NCBI GenBank assembly: GCA_021740785.1
Contig: JAIOZI010000008.1
Span: 1-64,000, forward strand
DNA from: Melioribacteraceae bacterium
GTDB taxonomy: Bacteria; Bacteroidota; Ignavibacteria; Ignavibacteriales; Melioribacteraceae
Length of the DNA stretch: 64,000 nucleotides
Reading direction: 5' to 3'
Positions 46,849 to 55,877 of this stretch are shown one piece after another. The notes below the pieces were generated by a model. It searched no databases. It saw only the letters and a list, made by a program, of their open reading frames with translations, and was not told the DNA's origin. Numbering within the stretch: position 1 is the first letter of the stretch; every line of letters begins with the position of its first letter. The position numbers and the translations under genes were made by a program.

Positions 46849-49149
46849 TTGAAAATTATAAAAGCGATATTACTTCTAATATTATTATTTGCCTCTGTTC
46901 TTATTGCTCAGAACGATGAAAAAATAACGTTACGCGTGTTCAATTGGGCTGGAATTTTTGAAATGCCTCTTACTCAAGAGGTAGTTGACGAGTACATGAG
47001 GCGGAACCCGAATATCGATATACTTTTTCAACCCACCCCAGATGATCAGTATGAAAATAAAATTTTAACTTCGCTTGCAGCCGGGGAACCTCCTGATGTA
47101 TTCCTTTTGGATTCGAAATCTGTTCCTTCTTTCACAAATAAAAAAGTTCTCCTAGATCTCAATCAATATGTGGATGAACTCGGAATTGATACAAGTCAGT
47201 GGTTTAAAAATGTAACCGATATAGCCAGAAGAGATACAGGGCTTTATGCATTCCCAAAAGGTTTCACTCCAATGGTTATCTATTATAATAAGAAACTTTT
47301 TGATGCCGAGGGAATTAATTATCCTTCATCTGATTGGAACTGGGATGATTTTTTAGAAATTGCGAAAAGATTAACAAAAGATTTAGATGGCGACGGCAAG
47401 GTTGATCAATTCGGTACAACCTTTACAAATTATTTTTATAATTGGATACCGTGGATTTGGTCGGCTGGTGCAGATGTTGTGAGTCCCGACGGAAAAAAAG
47501 CAACCGGGTATTTAAACTCACCCGAAACCGAAGAAGCTTTTCAATTTTTAATCGATTTGAGAAATAAGTACGGAGTTGCACCTGATGTAGGAACATGGGC
47601 GCAATCCGGTAAGACAGGAATGACAAGGGCTTTGTTCTTGAACAATAGATTGGGAATGATCTTGGACGGGCATTGGAGAATTCCTGGAATGATTCAATAT
47701 ATTGATCCTGATCATCCGGATTATGATCCGAATCACAGTCTGGATTTGGGAATAGTCGGTATTCCTCATGGACCGACCGGGAAAAAAGTTAATGTGATGT
47801 ATGAAGGCGGCTGGTGTGTTCCTAAAAATACAAAACACCCGGTTGAAGCAGTTAAACTTGCTGCTTTTATGGCAGGGGAATTTGCAAACAGGGTAAGTGC
47901 CGGATCTCAATTGGAAATTTCCACCAATATTAAAGTCGCAAAAGAAATTGCGGAAGAGGATAAATTCGGATTTGAGGAAGTCTTTTTAGGCGAAGTTCCT
48001 TATTGCAGACAGCCGTGGGGTTCAAGAGTCGAAAGGTTTAGTGAGATTGAAAGAATTCTCCAGGATGCAGTTGATGAGGTTATGCTGAATGACAAGCCAA
48101 TGCATTCCACTATGACTCAGTATGCTGAACGAATCGATGAAAAGCTAGAGCAGATAAGTAGTCATTCCCATTATGAATTTAAGCAATTGGAAGAACATAC
48201 TGAAATCATTCATTTTCTTATTGCTGTTGCTTTAGGTGTTTTCTTGATAATGCTTATTCTTTATTATAAAGCAAAAGGGAAAGATAAAAGAAATACCAAA
48301 ACCGGAATTCTGTTTCTTACACCCTCGCTCATCCATCTTACTGTTTTTATTTTTACTCCAATCGTATTTTCAGCCTATTTAAGTTTTCACCGCTGGGATA
48401 TTGTAGTCCCGGATAAGCCTTTTGTTGGTCTCGATAATTTTAAAGAAATTCTATCCGACCCCACTTTTTGGAATGCATTTAAGAATACATTCATTTACAC
48501 GCTAAATGTTCCGATTACGATGGTAATATCGTTATCGGTTGCACTCATGATGCATAAGAAATTAAAAGGTATTGGATTTTTAAGAACCTTATATTTTCTC
48601 CCTAGTGTAACATCGTTCGTTGCAATATCGTTGGTTTGGATGTGGATTTATCACCCTTCATTCGGGGTTGCAAATTTTATTTTGAGTATTTTAGGAATAC
48701 CTCCACTCGAGTGGTTGAACAGCACGCAGACTGCAATGATTTCGGTGATTGTTTTCTCGGTTTGGCTGAACCTTGGTTATCAAATGGTTATTTTTCTAGC
48801 CGGGTTACAGGGCATTCCAGATGAATTATATGAAGTAGCACGAATTGACGGCGCTTCCCCATGGCGGCAATTTTGGAATGTAACAGTGCCGTTGTTAAAA
48901 CCTACTACCTTTTTTATTATGGTTACTTCGTTTATCGGGTCATTTCAAATATTTACGACAATTTATGTTATGACTCAAGGAGGACCTGTTGGGGCGACTG
49001 ATGTATTCGTCTATCATATTTATGATGCTGCCTGGAATCAATTGAGAATGGGATATGCTTCGGCGATGTCCTGGATTTTATTTTTTATAATATTGTTAGC
49101 AACTTGGCTGCAATTCAAATTTGGTGGTAAGAATGTTGAATACAACTAA
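46849..49149 (+). CDS. ABC sugar importer: substrate-binding protein fused to permease
   Basis: 766-residue fusion of two normally separate parts of a CUT1 importer. A signal sequence (up to LIAQ, about residue 20) is followed by a family-1 solute-binding protein (about 25-435: LRVFNWAG, SLAAGEPPDVFLLDS, ALFLNNRLGMILDGHWR). A membrane anchor runs from about 455 to 476, then a MalF/UgpA-type permease with LTPSLIHLTVFIFTPIVFSA and the EAA loop YEVARIDGASPWRQFW. The binding domain would face the periplasm, tethered to its own channel. TTG start. The next permease gene overlaps the end by 17 bases. The matching ATPase is probably that at 15195. Sequence is continuous, with no frameshift between the parts. 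Confidence 0.93.
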   Translation: MKIIKAILLLILLFASVLIAQNDEKITLRVFNWAGIFEMPLTQEVVDEYMRRNPNIDILFQPTPDDQYENKILTSLAAGEPPDVFLLDSKSVPSFTNKKVLLDLNQYVDELGIDTSQWFKNVTDIARRDTGLYAFPKGFTPMVIYYNKKLFDAEGINYPSSDWNWDDFLEIAKRLTKDLDGDGKVDQFGTTFTNYFYNWIPWIWSAGADVVSPDGKKATGYLNSPETEEAFQFLIDLRNKYGVAPDVGTWAQSGKTGMTRALFLNNRLGMILDGHWRIPGMIQYIDPDHPDYDPNHSLDLGIVGIPHGPTGKKVNVMYEGGWCVPKNTKHPVEAVKLAAFMAGEFANRVSAGSQLEISTNIKVAKEIAEEDKFGFEEVFLGEVPYCRQPWGSRVERFSEIERILQDAVDEVMLNDKPMHSTMTQYAERIDEKLEQISSHSHYEFKQLEEHTEIIHFLIAVALGVFLIMLILYYKAKGKDKRNTKTGILFLTPSLIHLTVFIFTPIVFSAYLSFHRWDIVVPDKPFVGLDNFKEILSDPTFWNAFKNTFIYTLNVPITMVISLSVALMMHKKLKGIGFLRTLYFLPSVTSFVAISLVWMWIYHPSFGVANFILSILGIPPLEWLNSTQTAMISVIVFSVWLNLGYQMVIFLAGLQGIPDELYEVARIDGASPWRQFWNVTVPLLKPTTFFIMVTSFIGSFQIFTTIYVMTQGGPVGATDVFVYHIYDAAWNQLRMGYASAMSWILFFIILLATWLQFKFGGKNVEYN

Positions 49150-49972
49150 AATTTGGAAAAAGTTTGGATCAATATTAGTATATTCAGCGTTGATACTTCT
49201 GGCTCTTTCAATGCTGCTTCCCTTTATTTGGATGCTGAGTACTTCTCTTATGGGCGAACTAGAAGTATATAGCTTTCCTCCAAAATTTATTCCATCTGAA
49301 TGGAAATGGGAAAATTTTGCGGAGGCGATGACGCTTCAGCCGTTCGGCAGATATTTTTTAAATTCTGCAATTGTTTCAACAGTTGTAGTTATTGGTCAAA
49401 TGGTTTTTTGTTCAATGGCGGCTTATGCATTTGCCCGCTTAAAATTTTACGGGCATAATAAAGTTTTCGCAGTATATTTAGCTACAATGATGATCCCGGC
49501 AATTGTTACAATTATTCCGGCTTTTTTAATAATTAATACATTTGGATGGATGAATACTTATTGGGCGTTGTTTTCTCCGACTTTATCCAGTGTCTGGGGC
49601 ATTTTTCTGTTAAGACAATTCTTCCAGACTATTCCAAAGGATTTGGAAGATGCGGCTAGAATTGACGGTGCATCGGAAATAAGGATTTTTTGGACAATAA
49701 TTCTGCCATTGTCCAAACCGGCATTAGCTGTAATTGGAATCTTTAGTTTTATGACTAGCTGGAAAGATTTCTTATGGCCGTTGATTGTAACCAATAGAAC
49801 AGACATGCGAACAGTTGAAGTAGGTATTTCAAATTTCAGCAACCTCTACTCAACAGATTGGCCTCATCAAATGGCTGCGGCTGTTATCGTTCTGGTACCA
49901 ATAATAATTGTATTTATTATTGCGCAGAGACATTTTGTAAGAGGAATTACATTTAGCGGAATTAAAGGTTGA
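49133..49972 (+). CDS. Carbohydrate ABC transporter permease (MalG/UgpE type)
   Basis: 279-residue inner-membrane permease, the second half of the importer. Six hydrophobic segments; FIWMLSTSLMGELEVYSFPPKFIPSEWKWENF is the typical CUT1 opening, and the EAA loop is LEDAARIDGASEIRIFW, which contacts the ATPase. The C-terminal GITFSGIKG is the MalG-type end. Its start is inside the fusion gene, giving translational coupling; TTG at 49121 is a longer alternative, but GGTGG precedes the ATG at 49133. The LacI regulator follows after 25 bp. Confidence 0.93.
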   Translation: MLNTTKIWKKFGSILVYSALILLALSMLLPFIWMLSTSLMGELEVYSFPPKFIPSEWKWENFAEAMTLQPFGRYFLNSAIVSTVVVIGQMVFCSMAAYAFARLKFYGHNKVFAVYLATMMIPAIVTIIPAFLIINTFGWMNTYWALFSPTLSSVWGIFLLRQFFQTIPKDLEDAARIDGASEIRIFWTIILPLSKPALAVIGIFSFMTSWKDFLWPLIVTNRTDMRTVEVGISNFSNLYSTDWPHQMAAAVIVLVPIIIVFIIAQRHFVRGITFSGIKG

Positions 49973-49997
49973 TTTATAAATTTATACAGGTAAAATA

Positions 49998-51032
49998 TTG
50001 TCACCCAAAAGAGTAACTATAAAAACAATAGCAAAGGAAGTGGGGATGTCTATAATGACAGTTTCCCGCGCTTTAAATAATAACTCCAATGTAAATGATC
50101 AAACAAAGACAAAAGTGCAGCAAGTTGCTAAAAAGATGGGATATATCCCTAACCATATTGCAAAAAGTCTTGTTCAGAGAAAAACCTTTACAATAGGAGT
50201 TGTAGTTCCGGAAATTGCACATTCCTTTTTCCAGGAAGTTATTAGGGGAATTGAGGAAATTGCATATGACGCCGGGTATCATATTATTCTAACACACTCG
50301 GCGGAAAGTTTCCAGAGAGAACAACTTTGTCTTGAGACGCTTCTTTCCAAAAGAGTCGATGGGATATTGCTCTCAGTAGCTGAAACCGTTACTGACTTTA
50401 AGATATATAAAGAATTGATAAGATTAAAAATGCCTATGGTTTTTTATGATCGGGGTATAAATGACATAGGAATAAGTACTGTAGGTATTGACGGAACAAA
50501 GGCGGCTGAAATTTTAACTGAACATCTTATTGGTCTGGGATATATGAAAATTGCGCATTTAGCCGGACCATTACATCTCTCAATAGGCGCTAACAGGCGC
50601 CAGGGATATCTCAATGCACTAAAGAGACATAAAATTAGAGCCAAGAAAAGTTATATAGTTGAAGCGGGATTGAAAGAAAAACAAGGTTACGAGGGGATGA
50701 AAAAATTATTGAATCAAACAAAAAAGAATCCCCCGAGAGCGGTCGTGGCTGTGAATGATCCTAGTGCCTTTGGAGCAATCGATGCAATAAAAGAGGCTGG
50801 GCTAAGAGTACCCGAAGATATTGCAATTGTTGGTTTTGCGGATGATATTCGTTCACAGTTGATAGAAGTGCCTCTGACAACCGTCCGGCAGCCTGCCTAT
50901 GAAGTTGGAAAAGTTGCGGCGGATAAACTGATAAAACACATAGAATCGAAGACAGAAGCAGTCGAAGATCTCGTTTTAAATACAGAACTGATTGTCCGAA
51001 AATCATGCGGATGGTCTAAAAAGAAAAATTAA
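49998..51032 (+). CDS. LacI-family transcriptional regulator of the locus
   Basis: 344-residue repressor. The helix-turn-helix is at residues 6-28 (VTIKTIAKEVGMSIMTVSRALNNN), followed by the hinge (GYIPNHIAKSLVQR) and a periplasmic-binding-protein-like effector domain (TFTIGVVVPEIAHSFFQE, GIDGTKAAEILTEHL, LTTVRQPAYEVGKVAADKL). It is the only LacI protein in the window and the natural ligand of the seven palindromes with the central CG that LacI-family sites show. Effector is presumably a sugar of the pathway. It probably shares a transcript with the importer behind site 5, so it is autoregulated. TTG start. Confidence 0.93.
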   Translation: MSPKRVTIKTIAKEVGMSIMTVSRALNNNSNVNDQTKTKVQQVAKKMGYIPNHIAKSLVQRKTFTIGVVVPEIAHSFFQEVIRGIEEIAYDAGYHIILTHSAESFQREQLCLETLLSKRVDGILLSVAETVTDFKIYKELIRLKMPMVFYDRGINDIGISTVGIDGTKAAEILTEHLIGLGYMKIAHLAGPLHLSIGANRRQGYLNALKRHKIRAKKSYIVEAGLKEKQGYEGMKKLLNQTKKNPPRAVVAVNDPSAFGAIDAIKEAGLRVPEDIAIVGFADDIRSQLIEVPLTTVRQPAYEVGKVAADKLIKHIESKTEAVEDLVLNTELIVRKSCGWSKKKN

Positions 51033-51073
51033 AAATAAAATCGGATTTTAAAATAAATCTATTCGTTTTTGGG

Positions 51074-51170
51074 TTGACTATTTGAAAAAAATCAATTATT
51101 ATGATAACGTTAACATAAATAATTGACGTAAAAATACAAATATTTTTATTAACGGATGTTAACGTTATCA
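51074..51170 (+). promoter_or_regulatory. Promoter with two LacI-type operators, sites 6 and 7
   Basis: TTGACT (51074-51079), 17-bp spacer, TATTAT (51097-51102). Operator TGATAACGTTAACA at 51102-51115 overlaps the last -10 base, and TGTTAACGTTATCA at 51157-51170 lies 55 bp further. The pair could bind one regulator cooperatively. A 194-bp leader to the LamG gene follows; the rest of 51033-51363 shows no gene. Confidence 0.82.
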
Positions 51171-51363
51171 TATAAGTTTTTAGATGAGTTGTTTATGAGT
51201 TTACAAAAATTAAATACAGCCATTCCAGAATTCTCATCTACTGGTCAGAACTTTTATGAAGTTCCCTCACAACCAATAATTCCGGCCGATAAAATACGAA
51301 CTCATTTTAATCCTAATACAAATGTCTTAATCAATTATTTATCAATCAACAAGGAGTGCTGCA

Positions 51364-53475
51364 ATGCGTACTTTTACCACCGTTAAGTGTTTAATCTTAG
51401 TATTATCACTTTTCCTTATTACCTCTCCTATCTTAGCACAGGAGGAAATTGGCGGTCCATACGAAAATGATGCAAATACAAGAATGTTACTGCATTTCGA
51501 TGGGGACCTGACCAATGAGTCTGACTTTTCAGACGATGGAATTGGAAATGGTGATTATTCATTTTTCCCAACTTCTGCATTAGCTACATTGGGTAGTAGT
51601 ATTTATTTTAACAATGATGCGGTATCTGATTCACAATACGTTCATGTTCCTGATAATGATAATCTTGATCTCACTGGTAGTTTTACAGTTGAAGGCTGGA
51701 TTAACGTTTTCACATTTGGTGAGTCAGGAAGTGATCACAGATGGGTTCCTCGCCTATGTATCAAAACCGGCGATGAGGCTTTTTGGCGCCCGAACTGGTG
51801 GGTGGAACTTTGGGGCGATAACCGATGGTTCCAAACCGGTTTCCATACCGCTGACCAAAATAACTGGCCGGCTGTAACCTCAGCTGCAAATATTATGACT
51901 CCGGGTGAATGGGTTCATTTAACCTTTATCCGAGATGATGAACGAAAAATTCTTGTTCAGATGGTTCATGGAGTTGACGGCGACGGCGAACTTTACATGA
52001 AATGGTTCGGTACAATGTCGTATGCTAATCTTCCGGTAACAACTCCAATCGTAACAGCTCAAGATGTTCATATGGGCTGGGCAGGCGGCGGCAGTGGCGA
52101 CTCATGGTTAGACGGTTTTATTGATGAAGTTAGAATCAGTGATATCGTTAGAGATTTTGCAGTCCCGCCGGTAATCACTTATTTGAGTGAAGTTGGAAAT
52201 CAAAATGCATCGGTAACAGAATATCCTGTTTCTGCTTATGCATTTCCATTCCATTCAGGCGGTTCAATTTCATCAGCAGTTTTAAGTTATTCAATTGATG
52301 ACGGCGCTACATGGACAGAGATGGCTATGACAGTTGGTTCTGGTGATACTTTAGCAGCTTCAATTCCTCAGCAATCAACCGGATCAATTATTCATTATTA
52401 TTTGACTGTTGAAGATGATAGAGGTCAAGTTTCCCAATACCCTGAAGAAGGAAATGCCCCAAAATCATTTGGTATCTATGAACCCAATACTCAAATCCTA
52501 AGCCTTGATTTTGAGCAAAACTTAACTGATGCTTCACCTTACTCACAGACAGTTGATTATTTTGCAGGACCTTTCTACAGTGATGACGCAATGGTCGGAA
52601 CATATTCATATGAATTCCCTGAAGTTGAAGATTCTGCATATTTATCAGTTGATTCTCCATTCTTAACCGCTGAAGAATTTGCTCTCGATTTCTGGTTCAA
52701 ATTCGAAAAAGATACAATTTTACCGTACATCAGAATGATTATCCGCTCAGCCAGCGGAAACCACGTTGATCAAAACTACTATATCAGAACGGAAGAAAAT
52801 GGTCAGCTTTCAGCTAGGTATCAAGTTGATCCTGATTTTGAAGATAGAACAAAAGCTGATGTGGCTTTATTGAGTCAGCCTGGTCTAGTTGAGCCTTACA
52901 AATGGTATAATGTACAGTTTGAAAGAAGTGATTCCTTAGCAGTATTTAAAGTGTTCGATGAAGACGGCAACCTTCTGGCAAAAGATTTTGACGATGAAGA
53001 TATTCATCTTAATCCGCCAAGACCTGGTGTAACTCCTCTGAGAATCGGCTGGGCTGGAAACGAATGGGAAGGTATTGTAAGAAAATTTGACGGTAAAATG
53101 GACGGACTTCAGATTTGGAACTATGCTGCTCTGAATATGGATACCTCAGGTGTTGTTGTCGGTGTTGAAGATCAAAAATTAAGCGATGCTATTCCTGAAA
53201 GATTTGCATTGGAACAGAACTATCCGAATCCATTCAATCCTACTACTACAATTAAATTTGCAATTCCTCAAACAGGAAATGTAAATCTAGCTGTATATGA
53301 TATTTTAGGAAGAAAAGTTAGATCACTGGTTAATGATGTAAGATCAGCCGGTGAATATCAAGTTACTTGGAACGGAAAGAATGATATTGGTGCAAATGTA
53401 ACAAGTGGCGTATATTTTTATCGTATAGAAACTGTTGATAATGTGCAGACGATGAAAATGATGTTGTTGAGATAA
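51364..53475 (+). CDS. Secreted LamG-domain protein with C-terminal sorting/FlgD-like domain
   Basis: 703-residue exported protein. A signal peptide (ending PILAQ) is followed by two concanavalin-A-like LamG domains (about 40-265: HVPDNDNLDLTGSFTVEGWI; about 375-600: LSVDSPFLTAEEFALDFWF) with a small beta domain between. The C-terminus has FALEQNYPNPFNPTTT, LAVYDILGRKV and GVYFYRIE, the FlgD-like/type IX secretion sorting domain of Ignavibacteria-like genomes. It probably binds glycans at the cell surface. First gene of the outer-membrane operon, behind two LacI operators, and separated from the next gene by a stable hairpin. Confidence 0.88.
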   Translation: MRTFTTVKCLILVLSLFLITSPILAQEEIGGPYENDANTRMLLHFDGDLTNESDFSDDGIGNGDYSFFPTSALATLGSSIYFNNDAVSDSQYVHVPDNDNLDLTGSFTVEGWINVFTFGESGSDHRWVPRLCIKTGDEAFWRPNWWVELWGDNRWFQTGFHTADQNNWPAVTSAANIMTPGEWVHLTFIRDDERKILVQMVHGVDGDGELYMKWFGTMSYANLPVTTPIVTAQDVHMGWAGGGSGDSWLDGFIDEVRISDIVRDFAVPPVITYLSEVGNQNASVTEYPVSAYAFPFHSGGSISSAVLSYSIDDGATWTEMAMTVGSGDTLAASIPQQSTGSIIHYYLTVEDDRGQVSQYPEEGNAPKSFGIYEPNTQILSLDFEQNLTDASPYSQTVDYFAGPFYSDDAMVGTYSYEFPEVEDSAYLSVDSPFLTAEEFALDFWFKFEKDTILPYIRMIIRSASGNHVDQNYYIRTEENGQLSARYQVDPDFEDRTKADVALLSQPGLVEPYKWYNVQFERSDSLAVFKVFDEDGNLLAKDFDDEDIHLNPPRPGVTPLRIGWAGNEWEGIVRKFDGKMDGLQIWNYAALNMDTSGVVVGVEDQKLSDAIPERFALEQNYPNPFNPTTTIKFAIPQTGNVNLAVYDILGRKVRSLVNDVRSAGEYQVTWNGKNDIGANVTSGVYFYRIETVDNVQTMKMMLLR

Positions 53476-53484
53476 TGAACATGG

Positions 53485-53513
53485 GGTAGATGGAGATATA
53501 TTCTCCATCTACC
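53485..53513 (+). terminator. 12-bp perfect hairpin between two operon genes
   Basis: GGTAGATGGAGA (53485-53496) pairs fully with 53502-53513, with a 5-base loop. TTATTT follows, so a true T tract is weak. It may be a partial terminator or a 3' stabiliser that raises the amount of the LamG protein relative to the genes downstream. Confidence 0.6.
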
Positions 53514-53544
53514 TTATTTAAAAAAGATATCAGGGTGAATTGGT

Positions 53545-54372
53545 ATGTTGAATAAATTTATTTTTAAACCTGTCTTATTGATCTTGTTGATAACAATTGG
53601 AATTTTTATTACTTCCTGTGAAACAGGGGTTGAAGACTCGCCTGAACCGGGAATTTTAAGAATTTCCCTTCAAGCAGATCCCAATGATACATATGCAGTA
53701 AATAGAAGCGACACATTTTCTGTATTTACTCCTTACCAGATCAATTTCAATATCAACACTTTTCAGGGTGCGGCGTTTCAAGATGACAACTTTGCCGTCC
53801 TCTATCGATCAATTCAAAGCTATCAGCAGGAAGATTCTGTTCTAAACATCGTTGAATTTGATTTTTCAAAATTGCGGCAAAATGTAATTCTTGCAGATAC
53901 AATCATCAGTACAACTGTTAAAAAAATTGCCGATAGTGTGAGAAACGGGAAATGGTCGCTCGATCAAATTGAAGATCCTAAAGTAGCTTCATTTGTTGAT
54001 ATCGTTGTTAAAAGGCAGAAAGGAATTATTGGCGTTCCGGAAACAACAGATCTATTTAAAGTATTTACTTTATTTGAATCGTTCATACCGCCCGGTGATT
54101 ATAACAAGGTGAGATTTGGTATAGGACCACCTACAAACGAAGCACAGAATCGCGTTCATTTAGAGGAAATTGACGGAAAACAATTAAATGTTCCTCTTCA
54201 ATTGCCTGAAGGCGAGCCGCTGTTATTAGAATTTGAAGTGGACTATAAAATTGAAGCCGGTAAAAAAACCCAACTAACATTTTATTTGAGTCCTTTTAAG
54301 TCCATTTCCAGGTATAGAGATAGTTATCATTTTGGTCGAGAAATCAAATACGTTGGAGTTGAATATTTTTAG
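53545..54372 (+). CDS. Lipoprotein of unknown function
   Basis: 275-residue lipoprotein. A hydrophobic signal ends in the lipobox FITSC (Cys25), so it is anchored in a membrane, probably the outer one. The rest is beta-rich, with no family I recognise. It is the second gene of the operon whose fourth gene is the TonB receptor, in the position where a SusD-type protein would usually be found. It has no tetratricopeptide-like helices as SusD would. The next lipoprotein starts 35 bp downstream. Confidence 0.8.
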   Translation: MLNKFIFKPVLLILLITIGIFITSCETGVEDSPEPGILRISLQADPNDTYAVNRSDTFSVFTPYQINFNINTFQGAAFQDDNFAVLYRSIQSYQQEDSVLNIVEFDFSKLRQNVILADTIISTTVKKIADSVRNGKWSLDQIEDPKVASFVDIVVKRQKGIIGVPETTDLFKVFTLFESFIPPGDYNKVRFGIGPPTNEAQNRVHLEEIDGKQLNVPLQLPEGEPLLLEFEVDYKIEAGKKTQLTFYLSPFKSISRYRDSYHFGREIKYVGVEYF

Positions 54373-54407
54373 TGAAATCAAATTGAATTGATTATAGGTC
54401 AAAAGTC

Positions 54408-55865
54408 ATGAGCAGAAAAAAAGTTTTATTATCATTTATATTAACCGTTTTGTTAATTCTGATTACGAATTCTTGCGAGCGTCCGACAAATCCGGAAAAT
54501 GCTAATCAGTCACCTAATACAACTATGGCAAATATACCAAGAGAAAACGATACACTATTTGCTCTAGTTACCTTGCATTGGGATGGTGAAGATTTTGACG
54601 GATTTATCTCGGGATATCAATATCGTTACATCACATATTATCTGACAACGGGCGACTCAGTTGTTCAAGATTGGAAAGATACAAAAGAAACGAGTTTAAC
54701 AATTCCTTTCCGTTCTGACGATGAATTGAATAAGCAGCGATTTCAAGTTAGATCTGTTGATGACAAAGGAACTGTGGATCCTGCGCCGGCAGAAAAGATT
54801 TTTTACACTATTCAAACAATCTTTCCTACAACTCAAATTTTACATCCCCAAAATAATAGGACATATTTCGTACGGGAAGAAGTTTCTGACTGGTGGCCCG
54901 GGATAGAATTGGAATACAGCGGTTTTGATCAAGACGGTGAAATAATTGAATTCGGATGGACTGTTGATGGAAGGGATACAACTTGGACTACGGATACGGT
55001 TGTTGTAATCACACCAGATTTATTAGCTTCACCCATCGAAGGTGAACATACAATAACAGTTACATCCAGAGATAATACAAATCTTATTGATCCATTTGGT
55101 AAAACTATTACTATTAATTTGATAAGTCCAAGCCTGGGCGATGATATACTTGTAATCGATGCTACAACTGAATCCAACTTCCCTGGTGGCTTAACCACTA
55201 GACCAAGTGATGCTGTTGTTGATTCATTTTATGCTAAGATATTCCCAGGAAGTGTACAGTGGGATTTAGGAAAAGATGGATTTCCACCGGTTCCGGAACT
55301 AGGTAAGTACAGTCTTGTCGTTTGGCATTCGGATGATCTTCCTTCTTCAGAACCGCATGTAATCGGCGAATATACTGATCAGATTTCCGATTACCTTAAT
55401 GTCGGCGGTAATATTATAATTGGCGGATGGAGAATATTAAAATCGTTCTTATGGACGGAAGATTTTCCAATTTCATTTCCTTCAAGTCATTTCGTGAATG
55501 AATATCTTCACATCGTTAATGTAAATGAAACCCCATTATTCGGCGACTTTACCGGTGCAGCCGGGCTATCCGGTTTGTATAGCGATTTTGAAGTCGACCC
55601 CGATAAATTAGCCGGATTCCCTTACTTTGGAAAATTAGGACAGATCAATTACATCACTTTACCTGCTGGTTTTACAGATGGTATTTACTTTTATCAAAAT
55701 GCTGATGACAGTCCTTATTATGAATATAGAGGCGAAACAGTCGGGCTTCGTTATTATGGAACAAGTTTCCAGGCGACAATATTAGGATTTCCGATGTATT
55801 TCTTAAAAGATGAAGATGCAGTAATAATGGCCCAGGAAATTTTATCCGAAATGGGAATAAAATAG
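54408..55865 (+). CDS. Lipoprotein with fibronectin-like and amidotransferase-like C-terminal domains
   Basis: 485-residue lipoprotein (lipobox ITNSC, Cys23). Residues about 35-230 look like two fibronectin-type repeats (TLHWDGEDFDGFISGYQYRY; IELEYSGFDQDGEIIEFGWTVDG). The second half (DDILVIDATT...LVVWHSDDLPS...ISDYLNVGGNIIIGGWR) resembles the class I glutamine-amidotransferase-like fold, without a catalytic Cys I can point to. It probably works at the outer membrane with the TonB receptor 12 bp downstream. Function unknown. Confidence 0.78.
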   Translation: MSRKKVLLSFILTVLLILITNSCERPTNPENANQSPNTTMANIPRENDTLFALVTLHWDGEDFDGFISGYQYRYITYYLTTGDSVVQDWKDTKETSLTIPFRSDDELNKQRFQVRSVDDKGTVDPAPAEKIFYTIQTIFPTTQILHPQNNRTYFVREEVSDWWPGIELEYSGFDQDGEIIEFGWTVDGRDTTWTTDTVVVITPDLLASPIEGEHTITVTSRDNTNLIDPFGKTITINLISPSLGDDILVIDATTESNFPGGLTTRPSDAVVDSFYAKIFPGSVQWDLGKDGFPPVPELGKYSLVVWHSDDLPSSEPHVIGEYTDQISDYLNVGGNIIIGGWRILKSFLWTEDFPISFPSSHFVNEYLHIVNVNETPLFGDFTGAAGLSGLYSDFEVDPDKLAGFPYFGKLGQINYITLPAGFTDGIYFYQNADDSPYYEYRGETVGLRYYGTSFQATILGFPMYFLKDEDAVIMAQEILSEMGIK

Positions 55866-55877
55866 AGAGTATTTAAA

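Noticed and set aside
51156-51386. 76-residue open frame before the LamG gene
   Set aside because: It starts inside an operator, overlaps the LamG start and shows no family features; this is leader sequence.
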